42,270 bases of DNA from Clostridia bacterium (GCA_030529995.1 JAUMVT010000013.1:1-42270); one strand, 5' to 3'; counted from the first letter of the stretch, positions 32,262 to 41,360 are shown. Notes: a model not told the origin generated them from the sequence alone. Numbers and translations are program-made.

Positions 32262-32312
32262 TACCACGAGGTTCGATCCGTTTATTGTCATAACGAAAAG
32301 GAGGCTTCAGGT

Positions 32313-33524
32313 ATGAAGAAACTCGTATCTCTCCTGCTGGCACTGGCCATGGTGCTTACACTGGCAGCAGGTGCTGTAGCCGAAGAATCCAAGGATTATT
32401 CCGGCTACACCATTCGGATTTACTCCAACTCCAACTCTACCGAGCGCGTCAACTGGCTGACCAACGCCGCCAAGAAGGCTGGCTTCTCCATCTCCATTGA
32501 CGACAACTCCGTTATTTCCGGCGATACTGCCGCCATTCAGAAGGCCAACGAAAGCAAGGATGGCGACATCCTGTTCGGCCTGAACGAAACCCGCTGGTCT
32601 CAGCTGGTTTCCGGCACCTATGAGAACCTGTCCGTGATGGACTGGACCCCCTCCTGGGCCGATGAAGTAGGCAAGTACGTGTATCCCGGCAAGGCCTACG
32701 GTCTGGTTGTGCAGAACGTGCTGATGCTCTACCGTACCGATGACAAGGGCACGAGCGGCAAAACCCTGAGCTTCGACCACTGGGCTGACATTGTGAACTG
32801 CGGCTACAAGTGGTACCGTCAGGGCAAGGTTGGCGGCACCACCAACAGCAACATCAACAGCGCACTGCTGTATTCCTACACCGATCCTACCAGCCCCGCC
32901 GGCGGCATTTCCGTGGACGGCTGGAAGATGCTGTGGAACTACTGCGCTAACGGCGAGTTCACCGGCGACAGCTACGGCTTCGATCCCCTGAACCGTGGCG
33001 ACGTGCAGGTGTCTACCTTCTATTCCTCTTCCCTGTACGGCAAGATCGACTCCGCTGCTGACAGCTCCTCCGTGCCGCTGACCGGCACCACCACCCCCGA
33101 GAACTGGGGCGTTGTGGACATTGCTGACGGCACCTACTACATTGCTGAGTACATCGGCATTCTGGATCGTGCAGACCGTACCGAAGAAGAGACCGAGGCT
33201 GTGAAGGCCTTTGCCGAGTGGTTCGGCTCCGCTGATACCCAGGCTGAATGGTCCGACGAGTTCGACTCCTTCCCCTGCAACGAAGTGGCTGTGGCTGAAG
33301 TGTACGGCGACGAAATCCCCGCCATCTATCAGCTGAAGAACTGCGCACTGGAAACCGTGGAAGGCACCGACATGACCTATGCCGAGTATGTGGCTGCTCA
33401 CACCAAGGAGTGGACCAACATCATGACCAACCTGGGCTTCTACTGGGCAGACGCCAACCAGGCACCTGCTGAGCCGGATTGGGACAATCTGAACTGGGCT
33501 ACGCTGACCCAGGCTGCCGAGTAA
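32313..33524 (+). CDS. ferric-iron/polyamine-type ABC binding protein
   Basis: The 403-residue product has a signal peptide ending AGAVA (about 24) and then a periplasmic-binding fold of the FbpA/PotD/phosphonate group (YTIRIYSNSNSTERVNWLTNAAKKAGF, then GDILFGLNETRW). The last third carries many acidic and aromatic residues. As with the sugar-binding protein, there is no lipobox cysteine. The AAAAGGAGG site fixes the ATG. It is followed by a matching ATPase and a two-domain permease, a gene order typical of Fe(III) and of some polyamine or aminoethylphosphonate importers; the ligand is not certain. Confidence 0.85.
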   Translation: MKKLVSLLLALAMVLTLAAGAVAEESKDYSGYTIRIYSNSNSTERVNWLTNAAKKAGFSISIDDNSVISGDTAAIQKANESKDGDILFGLNETRWSQLVSGTYENLSVMDWTPSWADEVGKYVYPGKAYGLVVQNVLMLYRTDDKGTSGKTLSFDHWADIVNCGYKWYRQGKVGGTTNSNINSALLYSYTDPTSPAGGISVDGWKMLWNYCANGEFTGDSYGFDPLNRGDVQVSTFYSSSLYGKIDSAADSSSVPLTGTTTPENWGVVDIADGTYYIAEYIGILDRADRTEEETEAVKAFAEWFGSADTQAEWSDEFDSFPCNEVAVAEVYGDEIPAIYQLKNCALETVEGTDMTYAEYVAAHTKEWTNIMTNLGFYWADANQAPAEPDWDNLNWATLTQAAE

Positions 33525-33552
33525 AAATCGCCCGGCTGCACATTGCAGGATA

Positions 33553-33613
33553 GAACCCCGGTATGGCGGGTCCGGATCGGGCTCGCCATACATTTTATTT
33601 ATGATTGGGGTTC
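33553..33613 (+). promoter_or_regulatory. nested hairpins (attenuator) between binding protein and ATPase genes
   Basis: GTATGGCG (33561-33568) and CGCCATAC (33584-33591) form an 8-bp stem followed by ATTTTATTT, a terminator-like signal. GAACCCC (33553-33559) and GGGGTTC (33607-33613) form a second, enclosing 7-bp stem that brackets both the inner hairpin and its T-rich tract. Partial termination here would lower ATPase and permease relative to binding protein. Confidence 0.65.
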
Positions 33614-33655
33614 GTTCTGCTGCCACCCGCACATCGAGGTAAGGAGCTGTATTGC

Positions 33656-34663
33656 ATGATCGATTTGAAGGACATCGTGGTGAAGTTCGGCGACTTTGAG
33701 GCGCTGCACCACATTAACGTAGACGTGAAGGAAGGGGAGTTCTTCACCTTCCTGGGACCTTCCGGCTGTGGCAAAACCACCACCCTGCGTACTATCACCG
33801 GCTTCATTGAGCCGGTCAGCGGCACGGTCAGCGTCAATGACGTGGACATTACCAACGTGCCCATCGAGAAGCGGAACATCGGCATTGTGTTCCAGAGCTA
33901 TGCCCTCTTCCCCACCATGACGGTGGAAGACAACATTGCCTTCGGCCTGAAGCTGAAGCACATGAGCAAGAGTGAAATCAACGACAAAGTGCAGGAAATC
34001 GCCCGGAAGGTGGATCTGTCCGATGCACAGCTGAAGAAGGCCGTCAGCCAGCTTTCCGGCGGCCAGCAGCAGCGTGTGGCCATTGCCCGTGCACTGGTCA
34101 CCGGCCCCAGCATCATCTGCATGGATGAGCCTCTGAGCAACCTGGACGCCAAGCTTCGTGTGCAGCTCCGGAACGAGCTGAAAAAGATGCAGCGGGAATT
34201 CGGCATTACCACCATTTACGTCACTCATGACCAGGAAGAGGCGTTGACCCTTTCCGACCGGATTGCCGTGTTCAACAAGGGCTACATTGAGCAAATCGGC
34301 ACTCCCAACGAGGTGTACAATCACTCCCGGACGGAGTTTGTGTGCAACTTCATCGGCGACATTAACCGGCTGGGCAAGGAAATCGCCGATAAGATGAAGC
34401 TGAACCCCAACCAGAACCACTTCATCCGCCTGGAGCGTGTCCGGGTCAACAATGTGAAGAACGACGGTGCTTTGCAGCTGAAGGGCGTCATCGAAAGCCG
34501 GGAGTATTACGGCCTGTACATCAAGTATTACATCAACCTGGGCGACCAGACCATCAAGGCCATCGAAAAGAACGACGGCATCAATATCTACGAGGCAGGA
34601 GAAGAAGTTACCGTGTGCCTCCACCCGGCAGACATCATGTCCTATGATGTTCAGAACGCATAA
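33656..34663 (+). CDS. ABC importer ATPase (FbpC/PotA-type)
   Basis: The 335 residues form the ATP-hydrolysing subunit of the importer. Walker A is GPSGCGKTT (34-42), the signature is [15 protein letters not shown] and Walker B runs into [12 protein letters not shown]. The C-terminal 100 residues form a TOBE/OB-type regulatory domain, as in FbpC and PotA. The start at 33656 follows TAAGGAG; 17 extra residues of open frame before it have no site. The permease follows 12 nt later. Confidence 0.93.
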   Translation: MIDLKDIVVKFGDFEALHHINVDVKEGEFFTFLGPSGCGKTTTLRTITGFIEPVSGTVSVNDVDITNVPIEKRNIGIVFQSYALFPTMTVEDNIAFGLKLKHMSKSEINDKVQEIARKVDLSDAQLKKAVSQLSGGQQQRVAIARALVTGPSIICMDEPLSNLDAKLRVQLRNELKKMQREFGITTIYVTHDQEEALTLSDRIAVFNKGYIEQIGTPNEVYNHSRTEFVCNFIGDINRLGKEIADKMKLNPNQNHFIRLERVRVNNVKNDGALQLKGVIESREYYGLYIKYYINLGDQTIKAIEKNDGINIYEAGEEVTVCLHPADIMSYDVQNA

Positions 34664-34675
34664 GGAGGCACGGAT

Positions 34676-36583
34676 ATGAAAAAGAAACTTGCCTCCCTGA
34701 ATCCGGGCAACCTATGGAAGGTTTTCGGCATTGCCTTCTTTGTGTATCTCTTCTTAGGGTTCATGCTCCTGCCCTGCCTGAACACCATTACGCAGGTGTT
34801 CACTGTCAAGGACGCCAATGGCAACATTGATCCCTGGGCGGTGATTCGCTTCTTCTTCGCCGGCAACATGCCCAGCTACGTGATGAATTCCCTGAAGCTG
34901 GCCGTGTGCCTGGTGATTACGGTGAACATCGTAGGCATCAGCATTGTGCTGCTGACGGAATACTTTGACATCAAAGGTGCGAAAATTCTCCGCATCGGCT
35001 ACATGACCACCCTGATTTACTCCGGCGTGGCGCTGGTAACCGGCTACCTGTTCCTGTATGACAGCGATGGTATCCTGACCACATGGCTGTGCGGCATGTT
35101 CCCGGACATGGACAAGAACTGGTTCTCCGGCTTTAATGCGGTGCTGTTCACCATGACCTTTGCCTGCACCAGCAACCATGCTCTGTTCCTGCGCAACGCC
35201 ATCCGCGCCATCGACTACAACACGGTGGAAGCTGCCCGGAACCTGGGTGCCAAGCCCTTCACCGTGCTGAAGAAGGTAGTGCTCCCCACCCTGATTCCCA
35301 CCCTGTTCTCCCTGACGGTCATGACCTTCATCACCGGCCTGTGCGCCATGAGTGCTCCCACCCTGCTGGGCTATGACTCCATTAACCCGGAGATTGTCCG
35401 CTTGGCCGGATCCTCCACGGCGGATGAAGCCTTCCCTCAGGCACGTGCCGCGCTGCTGTCCATCATTCTGGCGCTGTTCACCATTGTGCTGCTGACAGTG
35501 CTGTCCGCCTACGAGCGAAAGGGTCACTACCTGTCCGTCAGCAAGACCAAAGCCAAGCTGGTGAAGCAGAAGATCACCAATCCTGTGGCCAACGTGCTGG
35601 CGCATATCTACGCCTACGTGCTCTTCATCATCTACATGACCCCTGTGGTGATGATCGTCCTCTTCGCCTTCCAGAACTATCCGGCCATTCGTGCCAAGTC
35701 CCTGTCCTTCGACCAGTTCACGCTGATCAACTTCTTCGGTCAGCAGGATTATGAATTCCTGACCAACCGGGGCAAGGTGAAGGTTCGTGAAGGCAGTATC
35801 TCTGGCTTGTTCAGCAATGACGCCACAGTTGGAGGCATCCGCCTGAGCTTCGTCATGTCCGCCATTGCGGCGGCACTGGCCTGCGTCATTGTGGTCATTG
35901 CGGTGAACTACATCTTCAAGAACAAGGGCAAGAAACGTGCTGTGGCCATGGAATACAGCATGCTGTTCCCCTGGCTGCTGCCTACCATCCTGATCTGCTA
36001 TTCCTACCGCACCTACTTCAACTCCGACAGCGTGTGGTATGTGTTCAACAACAACCTGTACATGAAGGAGAATGTCCGCTTCCTGATTGTCATGGCCTAC
36101 ACAGTAGTAAAGTTGCCCTTCGCCTTGCGAATGATCAAGGCCGCCTTCTACGCCATAGACGAGGAGCTGGAGGATGCGGCAAGGAACCTGGGGGCCAGCA
36201 GTCTGGTCACCTTCCTGAAAGTGAAGCTGCCCATTGTGCTGCCCAGCGTGCTGGCAGTCTTTGCCCTGAACTTCAATGCCCTGTTCACAGAGTATGACAT
36301 GTCTGCCACCTTCCAGTCCAGCTACGGCACCACCTACGCCATGGTCATCCAGAGCATGTGCGCCGAGGAAGGCCGGGACGGCTACAACGTAAACGCCTCC
36401 GGCAGACGCTGCGCCTCCACCGTGTTCATCATGGTCATCTCCGGGCTGATCCTGTACCTGGTGTACGGGGTCGGCGCACGGGATTTGGGTGAACGGCTGG
36501 AGCGAAAGGAAAAGCGCCGGAAGCGGCTGGCAGCCTTCAAGGCCAAGTTCCACCACGAGGAAACCAAGGAGCTGGCATCCTAA
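34676..36583 (+). CDS. two-domain ABC importer permease (FbpB-type)
   Basis: This 635-residue permease is a tandem fusion of two membrane domains, about twelve helices in total. There are two EAA loops: EAARNLGAKPFTVLKKVVLP (185-204) and EDAARNLGASSLVTFLKVKL (499-518). Such fusions are typical of Fe(III) importers (FbpB, SfuB) and some 2-aminoethylphosphonate systems. AAGGAGG precedes the ATG. The C-terminal tail is unusually basic (ERKEKRRKRLAAFKAKFHH) and cytoplasmic. It ends the operon with a terminator 24 nt later. Confidence 0.93.
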   Translation: MKKKLASLNPGNLWKVFGIAFFVYLFLGFMLLPCLNTITQVFTVKDANGNIDPWAVIRFFFAGNMPSYVMNSLKLAVCLVITVNIVGISIVLLTEYFDIKGAKILRIGYMTTLIYSGVALVTGYLFLYDSDGILTTWLCGMFPDMDKNWFSGFNAVLFTMTFACTSNHALFLRNAIRAIDYNTVEAARNLGAKPFTVLKKVVLPTLIPTLFSLTVMTFITGLCAMSAPTLLGYDSINPEIVRLAGSSTADEAFPQARAALLSIILALFTIVLLTVLSAYERKGHYLSVSKTKAKLVKQKITNPVANVLAHIYAYVLFIIYMTPVVMIVLFAFQNYPAIRAKSLSFDQFTLINFFGQQDYEFLTNRGKVKVREGSISGLFSNDATVGGIRLSFVMSAIAAALACVIVVIAVNYIFKNKGKKRAVAMEYSMLFPWLLPTILICYSYRTYFNSDSVWYVFNNNLYMKENVRFLIVMAYTVVKLPFALRMIKAAFYAIDEELEDAARNLGASSLVTFLKVKLPIVLPSVLAVFALNFNALFTEYDMSATFQSSYGTTYAMVIQSMCAEEGRDGYNVNASGRRCASTVFIMVISGLILYLVYGVGARDLGERLERKEKRRKRLAAFKAKFHHEETKELAS

Positions 36584-36606
36584 TCGTCCTCAAACATCAA
36601 GCAATC

Positions 36607-36645
36607 AACGGAAGCCTCTTGCAAAGTCGAGAGACTTCCGTTTTT
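36607..36645 (+). terminator. terminator of the FbpB-type operon
   Basis: AACGGAAG (36607-36614) and CTTCCGTT (36635-36642) with an inner CTC/GAG pairing are followed by a run of T ending at 36645. Confidence 0.88.
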
Positions 36646-36679
36646 ATTATGAAGAACAACTTTTATTATGAAGAGCGAC
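36642..36679. repeat. 19-bp tandem duplication
   Basis: TTTTATTATGAAGAACAAC (36642-36660) is directly followed by a copy differing at two positions (36661-36679). It lies between a terminator and the terminator of the convergent gene, in non-coding DNA. No function is apparent. Confidence 0.8.
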
Positions 36680-36702
36680 AACCTTGCCAAACAGTGAGCA
36701 CA

Positions 36703-36741
36703 GAAAAGGGAGTCTCCCAACCTTCCGGCGAGAGGCTCCCT
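36703..36741 (-). terminator. terminator of the secreted PNPOx-like protein gene
   Basis: AGGGAG (36707-36712) pairs with CTCCCT (36736-36741), with further imperfect pairs inside, followed on the minus strand by TTTTC. It lies 21 nt past the stop. Confidence 0.7.
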
Positions 36742-36762
36742 TGCATTTGCGTACAATCGATA

Positions 36763-37851
36763 TTACTCAGCAGGCTTCCAAGTGGTCTGGGTCTTCAGGC
36801 CTGCGGCGTTGGTGGTCATCTGTGCCAGTGCCAGGCTGGTAGGTGCACCGTAGGTTGCACAGTACTGATCCAGCTGCTGATACATGGCGGAAGAATAGTA
36901 TTCCTGCACGGCGGCAGCACCTTCCTCGGTGGCCAGGTAAGCATCCTTGTAGGCAATCAGCTGATCAATGAAGGCATCGGACAAGCCCAAGGTATAGGCA
37001 TACTTGGTGTCGCCTTCCTGCACCTGGGTGAAGCGAGCGGCGTTGGCCATGGTGGGAGACATGTTCATCAGGAAAGGAGCGGTGATCACGATGCTATCCG
37101 GAATGATTTCGTACACCACCATGGAGCCGGTGCTCATGGTCTTGGTAATGTAAGCCAGCTTGGCCTCCTTAATGGCGGCTTCGTCCGTCAGCCCGGTCAA
37201 GCCTGCGCCGTAGGCTGCCCAAGTAGAAGCAAGCGTGGGATAATACTTGTCGAACAGATTGATCAGGGCAGCAGCGCCTTCGTCAGTGGCCAGATCATCT
37301 GTGGTATAGATCTTGACCGTGCCGTTGTACTGCACACCATAGGAGCAATAGTAGTTGTAGGTTTCTTCCTCTTCTACCCGCAGCTGACGCACCCAGCTGA
37401 CGGATACATGGGGATTATCCTGGAAGTCCATGGTCTTGCTGGTGCCAGCTTCAGACACGCCCAGCAGATGCAGGTTACTTGCGTCCAGCACCATTTCCAG
37501 GTTGGTGTTGGAAGGGATATTGTTGCGACTGGTCGCCAGCTGATACATTTCCCGATAGTTGTACCCGGTTTCATCCTGTGCGAAGGAAGCATCGCCTACG
37601 TACTTGCCGCCCTTCAGGAATTCCCGTACGGCAGCCATCTGCAGGTCGTTATCCCATTCGATGGCACCGTAGTTCACTCCGCCAACCTTCTTTTCCGTGG
37701 CGGAGGTCACCGCATCGGCTTCCATCTTCACATAGCCGTGAGCTTCTGCCCAAGCGGCACCTTCTTCGTCCGTGATGTCCGCCATAGCCACCATGGGCAG
37801 AGCCATTGTCGCTGCAGCCAGCAGCGCCGTCAGTCTGGTACGAGTGTTCAT
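36763..37851 (-). CDS. secreted protein with PNPOx-like segment and DAVTSAT motif
   Basis: The product has 362 residues with a signal peptide ending AMA (about 24). The mature N-terminus carries DAVTSAT (46-52), very like the Dxx[ST]GAT site where ApbE attaches FMN, but without a recognisable FMN_bind domain around it. Residues 115-185 (NLEMVLDASNLHLLGVSEAG, SKTMDFQDNPHVSVSW and YGVQYNGTVKIY) resemble the FMN-binding split barrel of pyridoxamine-phosphate-oxidase-like proteins. The rest is unfamiliar. Flavin binding outside the cell is therefore an inference from two weak signals. The start at 37851 follows AAAGAGGAG. It has its own promoter and terminator. Confidence 0.72.
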   Translation of the reverse strand: MNTRTRLTALLAAATMALPMVAMADITDEEGAAWAEAHGYVKMEADAVTSATEKKVGGVNYGAIEWDNDLQMAAVREFLKGGKYVGDASFAQDETGYNYREMYQLATSRNNIPSNTNLEMVLDASNLHLLGVSEAGTSKTMDFQDNPHVSVSWVRQLRVEEEETYNYYCSYGVQYNGTVKIYTTDDLATDEGAAALINLFDKYYPTLASTWAAYGAGLTGLTDEAAIKEAKLAYITKTMSTGSMVVYEIIPDSIVITAPFLMNMSPTMANAARFTQVQEGDTKYAYTLGLSDAFIDQLIAYKDAYLATEEGAAAVQEYYSSAMYQQLDQYCATYGAPTSLALAQMTTNAAGLKTQTTWKPAE

Positions 37852-37903
37852 TTTTTTCTCCTCTTTTCTGCTCAGCCGAGACTTGATGCCGAGCCATACC
37901 TTC

Positions 37904-37932
37904 ACTGTACCGCTTTGTTACGGAATTGTCAA
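37904..37932 (-). promoter_or_regulatory. promoter of the secreted PNPOx-like protein gene
   Basis: On the minus strand a perfect TTGACA (37927-37932), a 17-nt spacer and TACAGT (37904-37909). Confidence 0.75.
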
Positions 37933-37953
37933 TAGGATTTCCGTGTCCGCATC

Positions 37954-37994
37954 AAAAAAATGGTGCAAAACTTCAATGTTTCGCACCATTTTTT
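37954..37994. terminator. bidirectional terminator after rfbD
   Basis: AAAAAATGGTGC (37955-37966) pairs perfectly with GCACCATTTTTT (37983-37994). T runs flank the stem on both strands. It ends the minus-strand rfb operon 18 nt after rfbD. Confidence 0.92.
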
Positions 37995-38012
37995 CCATGT
38001 ATGGATATGAAC

Positions 38013-38861
38013 TTACTTTTCTCCCAGCTCCACCAAATAGCGAGCCAGAGCATCCTGCCACGGGGGCAGGCGGTCGAACCCTGCATCCGTCAGGCTTTGC
38101 TTGCTCAGGCGGGAGTTGGCCGGACGCTTGACCGTGGCATTGTACTCCTCAGTAGTCACCGGATGAATCCGGCACTTTCTGCCGGACTGCTTCATGATTT
38201 CTTCCGCAAAGTCTGCCCAGGAGCAGAAGCCCTCGTTGGTAGCATGATACACACCATAGTGGTTGGTGCGGATCATGTCGCACATCAGCCGTGCCAGGTC
38301 AGGGGTGTAGGTAGGCGAACCGAACTGGTCATTGACCACGTTCAGTTCTTCCTTCTCACTGCCAAGGCGCAGCATGGTCTTCACGAAATTCCGGCCGTTG
38401 AGGCCAAATACCCAAGCCGTGCGGATGATGAAGAACTTCTGCATCAGGCTGCGGACGGCTTCTTCCCCCTGTGCTTTGGTCAAGCCGTATACATTCTGCG
38501 GGGCAATAGGATCCTTCACCTGGAAGGGCTCGGTGCCTTCCCCGGAAAACACATAGTCCGTGGAAATGTACATGAGCGCAGCATCCACTGCCAAGGCAGC
38601 CCGCACCATGTTCAGCGTGCCGCCGCCGTTAACATCCGCGGCAATCTCCGGCTCCGTTTCCGCCTTATCCACATTGGTGTAAGCAGCGCAGTGCATAATA
38701 GCGTCAGGCGCATAGTCCTTCACATAAGCCATCACGGTCTGTGCATCCGTCAGGTCAAAATCGTCCCGATCCACGCCCTTGCACTCAATGCCCAGGGCGG
38801 TCAGCCGCTTCACGCAGTCATAGCCTAATTGTCCGGCAACGCCGGTTACCAATACCTTCAT
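38013..38861 (-). CDS. rfbD: dTDP-4-dehydrorhamnose reductase
   Basis: RfbD makes dTDP-L-rhamnose, the last step of the pathway, with NAD(P)H. The 282 residues begin with the Rossmann motif TGVAGQLGYDC and carry the YxxxK catalytic pair in YGLTKAQGE. The start at 38861 overlaps the rfbB stop by 4 nt (ATGA) and follows AGAGGG; the longer open frame to 38933 reads back through rfbB. It is the last gene of the rfbA-C-B-D operon. Confidence 0.94.
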   Translation of the reverse strand: MKVLVTGVAGQLGYDCVKRLTALGIECKGVDRDDFDLTDAQTVMAYVKDYAPDAIMHCAAYTNVDKAETEPEIAADVNGGGTLNMVRAALAVDAALMYISTDYVFSGEGTEPFQVKDPIAPQNVYGLTKAQGEEAVRSLMQKFFIIRTAWVFGLNGRNFVKTMLRLGSEKEELNVVNDQFGSPTYTPDLARLMCDMIRTNHYGVYHATNEGFCSWADFAEEIMKQSGRKCRIHPVTTEEYNATVKRPANSRLSKQSLTDAGFDRLPPWQDALARYLVELGEK

Positions 38862-39886
38862 GCTTGCCCTCTGTTTCCATACATTTTTTCGTAGTAGTTC
38901 TGATAATCCCCGGCCAGAATATCCTTCCACCACTTTTCGTTGTCCAGATACCAGCGGATGGTCTTCTTGATGCCTTCGTCAAAGGGGGTGGCAGGCAGCC
39001 AGCCCAGCTCCTGATGAATCTTGCTGGGATCAATGGCGTACCGGCGATCATGACCGGGCCGATCCTTCACGTAGGTGATCAGGCTTTCCGGCTTGCCCAG
39101 CTCCCGGAGGATGGTCTTCACCACTTCCAGGTTGGTGCGCTCGTTGTGGCCGCCCACGTTGTAGATTTCTCCTTCACGTCCCTTGCGGATGACCAAGTCA
39201 ATGGCAGAGCAGTGATCCTCCACATACAGCCAGTCCCGCACATTTTCGCCGGTGCCGTAAACCGGCAGGCTTTCGTCCGCCAGGGCACGGGAGATCATCA
39301 GAGGGATCAGCTTCTCCGGGAAATGATAGGGGCCGTAGTTGTTGGAGCAGCGGGTGATGGACACCGGCAGATGGAAAGTACGAGCATAGGCCAGCACCAG
39401 CAAATCAGCGGAGGCCTTGGAAGCACTGTAGGGGCTGGAGGTGTGGATGGGGGTCTCTTCCGTGAAGAACAGATCCGGCCGATCCAGGGGCAAGTCGCCG
39501 TACACCTCGTCGGTGGATACCTGATGATACCGCTTGATGCCGTACTTCCGGCAGGCGTCCATCAGGGTCTGGGTACCCAGAATGTTGGTGCGCAGGAACA
39601 GCCCGGGATCCTCCACGGAACGGTCCACATGGCTTTCCGCCGCAAAGTTCACGATGATATCAGGATGTTCTTCCTGAAAAAGCTTCTCCACGGCAGCTTT
39701 GTCCGTAATGTCTGCCTTCACGAAGCGGAAATGGTCATTCTTCATGGCCTCATCCAAGGTGGCCATGTTGCCTGCATAGGTCAGGCTGTCCAGGCAAACG
39801 ATCCGATCCTCAGGATGGTTCTTCAGCTGGAAGTAAATGAAGTTGCTGCCAATGAAGCCGGCACCGCCGGTAACGATGATGGTCAT
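38858..39886 (-). CDS. rfbB: dTDP-glucose 4,6-dehydratase
   Basis: RfbB converts dTDP-glucose to the 4-keto-6-deoxy sugar. The 342 residues are of standard length and show TGGAGFIGS (6-14), STDEVYGDL, the YSASKAS catalytic stretch, and RCSNNYGPYHFPEKLIPLMI. It overlaps rfbC by 4 nt upstream and rfbD by 4 nt downstream, so the three are translationally coupled. Confidence 0.96.
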   Translation of the reverse strand: MTIIVTGGAGFIGSNFIYFQLKNHPEDRIVCLDSLTYAGNMATLDEAMKNDHFRFVKADITDKAAVEKLFQEEHPDIIVNFAAESHVDRSVEDPGLFLRTNILGTQTLMDACRKYGIKRYHQVSTDEVYGDLPLDRPDLFFTEETPIHTSSPYSASKASADLLVLAYARTFHLPVSITRCSNNYGPYHFPEKLIPLMISRALADESLPVYGTGENVRDWLYVEDHCSAIDLVIRKGREGEIYNVGGHNERTNLEVVKTILRELGKPESLITYVKDRPGHDRRYAIDPSKIHQELGWLPATPFDEGIKKTIRWYLDNEKWWKDILAGDYQNYYEKMYGNRGQA

Positions 39887-40452
39887 GCCTGTTCCTCCTT
39901 ATAAACGAAGTTGCAGTCGCTGTCCGCAAGGAGCGGAGAGGTGGTATCCTTCTGGCTGAGCAGCTCCTCAATCACCTCGCCCCATGCTACGCCGATGGCA
40001 GGGTCGTTAAACCGAATGCCCCGGTCGCATTCCTTGCTGTAGAGATTATCCACCTTGTAGCAGAACTCCACATCATCCGTCAGGGTGCGGAAGCCGTGGC
40101 CGAAGCCCCGAGGAATGAAGAGCATCCGCTTATTTTCAGCGGACAGCTCCACCGCAACCCACTGCCGATAGGTGGGGCTGCCCTTGCGGAGATCCACCGC
40201 CACGTCCATCACAGCACCCTTGGTCACGCGAACCAGCTTCGCCTGCGCCATAGGGTCATTCTGGAAATGAATGCCCCGCAGCACACCCTTCTGCGCCGTG
40301 AAGGACTGATTATCCTGCACGAACACGTTGTCAATCCCCAGATCATGGAACGCCTTCTGGGAATAGGTTTCCATAAAGTAGCCCCGCTTGTCGCCAAAGA
40401 CCTTGGGCTCAATGATGTAGACTCCCGGCAGGGAGGTGGCGATCTTCTCCAT
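39883..40452 (-). CDS. rfbC: dTDP-4-dehydrorhamnose 3,5-epimerase
   Basis: RfbC epimerises C3 and C5 of the keto sugar. The 189-residue cupin includes VFGDKRGYFMETYS, FVQDNQSFTAQKGVLRGIHF (with the catalytic His) and FIPRGFGHGF. AAGAGG precedes the ATG. It starts 23 nt after rfbA and overlaps rfbB by 4 nt. Confidence 0.95.
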   Translation of the reverse strand: MEKIATSLPGVYIIEPKVFGDKRGYFMETYSQKAFHDLGIDNVFVQDNQSFTAQKGVLRGIHFQNDPMAQAKLVRVTKGAVMDVAVDLRKGSPTYRQWVAVELSAENKRMLFIPRGFGHGFRTLTDDVEFCYKVDNLYSKECDRGIRFNDPAIGVAWGEVIEELLSQKDTTSPLLADSDCNFVYKEEQA

Positions 40453-40475
40453 GAATCAAAGACCTCTTTCAAAAA

Positions 40476-41360
40476 TTAGTAGCGAATCTTACCGTCTGCC
40501 ACGGCCTTCAGGTGCTCGCCGTAGGGACTCTTGCCGTACCGCTGTGCGGAGGCAAGCAGCTCGTCCTTGTTGATCCAGCCGTTCTTATAGGCAATTTCCT
40601 CAGGAGCGGAAATCTTGATGCCCTGCCGCTTTTCCACCATACGGACGAAATCAGCGGCTTCCACCAGGGATTCCATGGTGCCGGTATCCAGCCAGGCATA
40701 GCCCCGACCCAGCAGCTTCACATCCAGTTCGCCGCCCTGCAGGTACATGTCGTTCAGGGTGGTAATCTCCAGCTCGCCCCGGGCAGAAGGCTTCACTTCC
40801 TTCGCCTTTGCGCTGACCCCGGCAGGGTAGAAGTACAGCCCGGTGATGCAGTAGTTGCTCTTGGGATGCTTAGGCTTCTCTTCCACAGAGATGACCTTGC
40901 CGTTTTCATCAAACTCCACAATGCCGAACCGTTCCGGATCATTCACGTAGTAGCCGAAAATGGTCGCCCGGCCTGCCTTCGCATTGGCAGCCGCATCCTT
41001 CAGCACATGGGAGAACCCGTTGCCGTAGAAGATGTTATCCCCCAGCACCATGGCGCAGCTGTCGTCACCGATGAAGTCTTCACCGATGATGAAGGCCTGT
41101 GCCAAGCCATCCGGGGAAGGCTGCACCGCATACTGGAGGGATACGCCGAACTGGCTGCCATCCCCCAGAAGGGACTGGAACCGGGGCGTATCCACCGGGG
41201 TGGAGATGATCAAAATATCACGGATGCCTGCAAGCATCAATGTGGACAGAGGATAGTAGATCATGGGCTTATCGTACACCGGCAGCAGCTGCTTACTGGT
41301 GACCATGGTCAGTGGGTACAGCCGCGTGCCTGCTCCGCCGGCCAAGATGATTCCCTTCAT
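40476..41360 (-). CDS. rfbA: glucose-1-phosphate thymidylyltransferase
   Basis: RfbA makes dTDP-glucose from glucose 1-phosphate and dTTP, the first pathway step. The 294 residues start with the nucleotidyltransferase motif [16 protein letters not shown] and contain [18 protein letters not shown] and [11 protein letters not shown]. The start at 41360 follows AAGGAGG; the longer open frame to 41471 runs through the promoter. It is the first gene of the rfb operon. dTDP-rhamnose normally feeds cell-wall or capsule glycans. Confidence 0.96.
   Translation of the reverse strand: MKGIILAGGAGTRLYPLTMVTSKQLLPVYDKPMIYYPLSTLMLAGIRDILIISTPVDTPRFQSLLGDGSQFGVSLQYAVQPSPDGLAQAFIIGEDFIGDDSCAMVLGDNIFYGNGFSHVLKDAAANAKAGRATIFGYYVNDPERFGIVEFDENGKVISVEEKPKHPKSNYCITGLYFYPAGVSAKAKEVKPSARGELEITTLNDMYLQGGELDVKLLGRGYAWLDTGTMESLVEAADFVRMVEKRQGIKISAPEEIAYKNGWINKDELLASAQRYGKSPYGEHLKAVADGKIRY

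Noticed and set aside
34754-36556. 600-codon minus-strand frame opposite the two-domain permease
   Set aside because: The permease has both EAA loops and a ribosome binding site; the antisense frame is His/Gln/Gly-rich with no recognisable domain.
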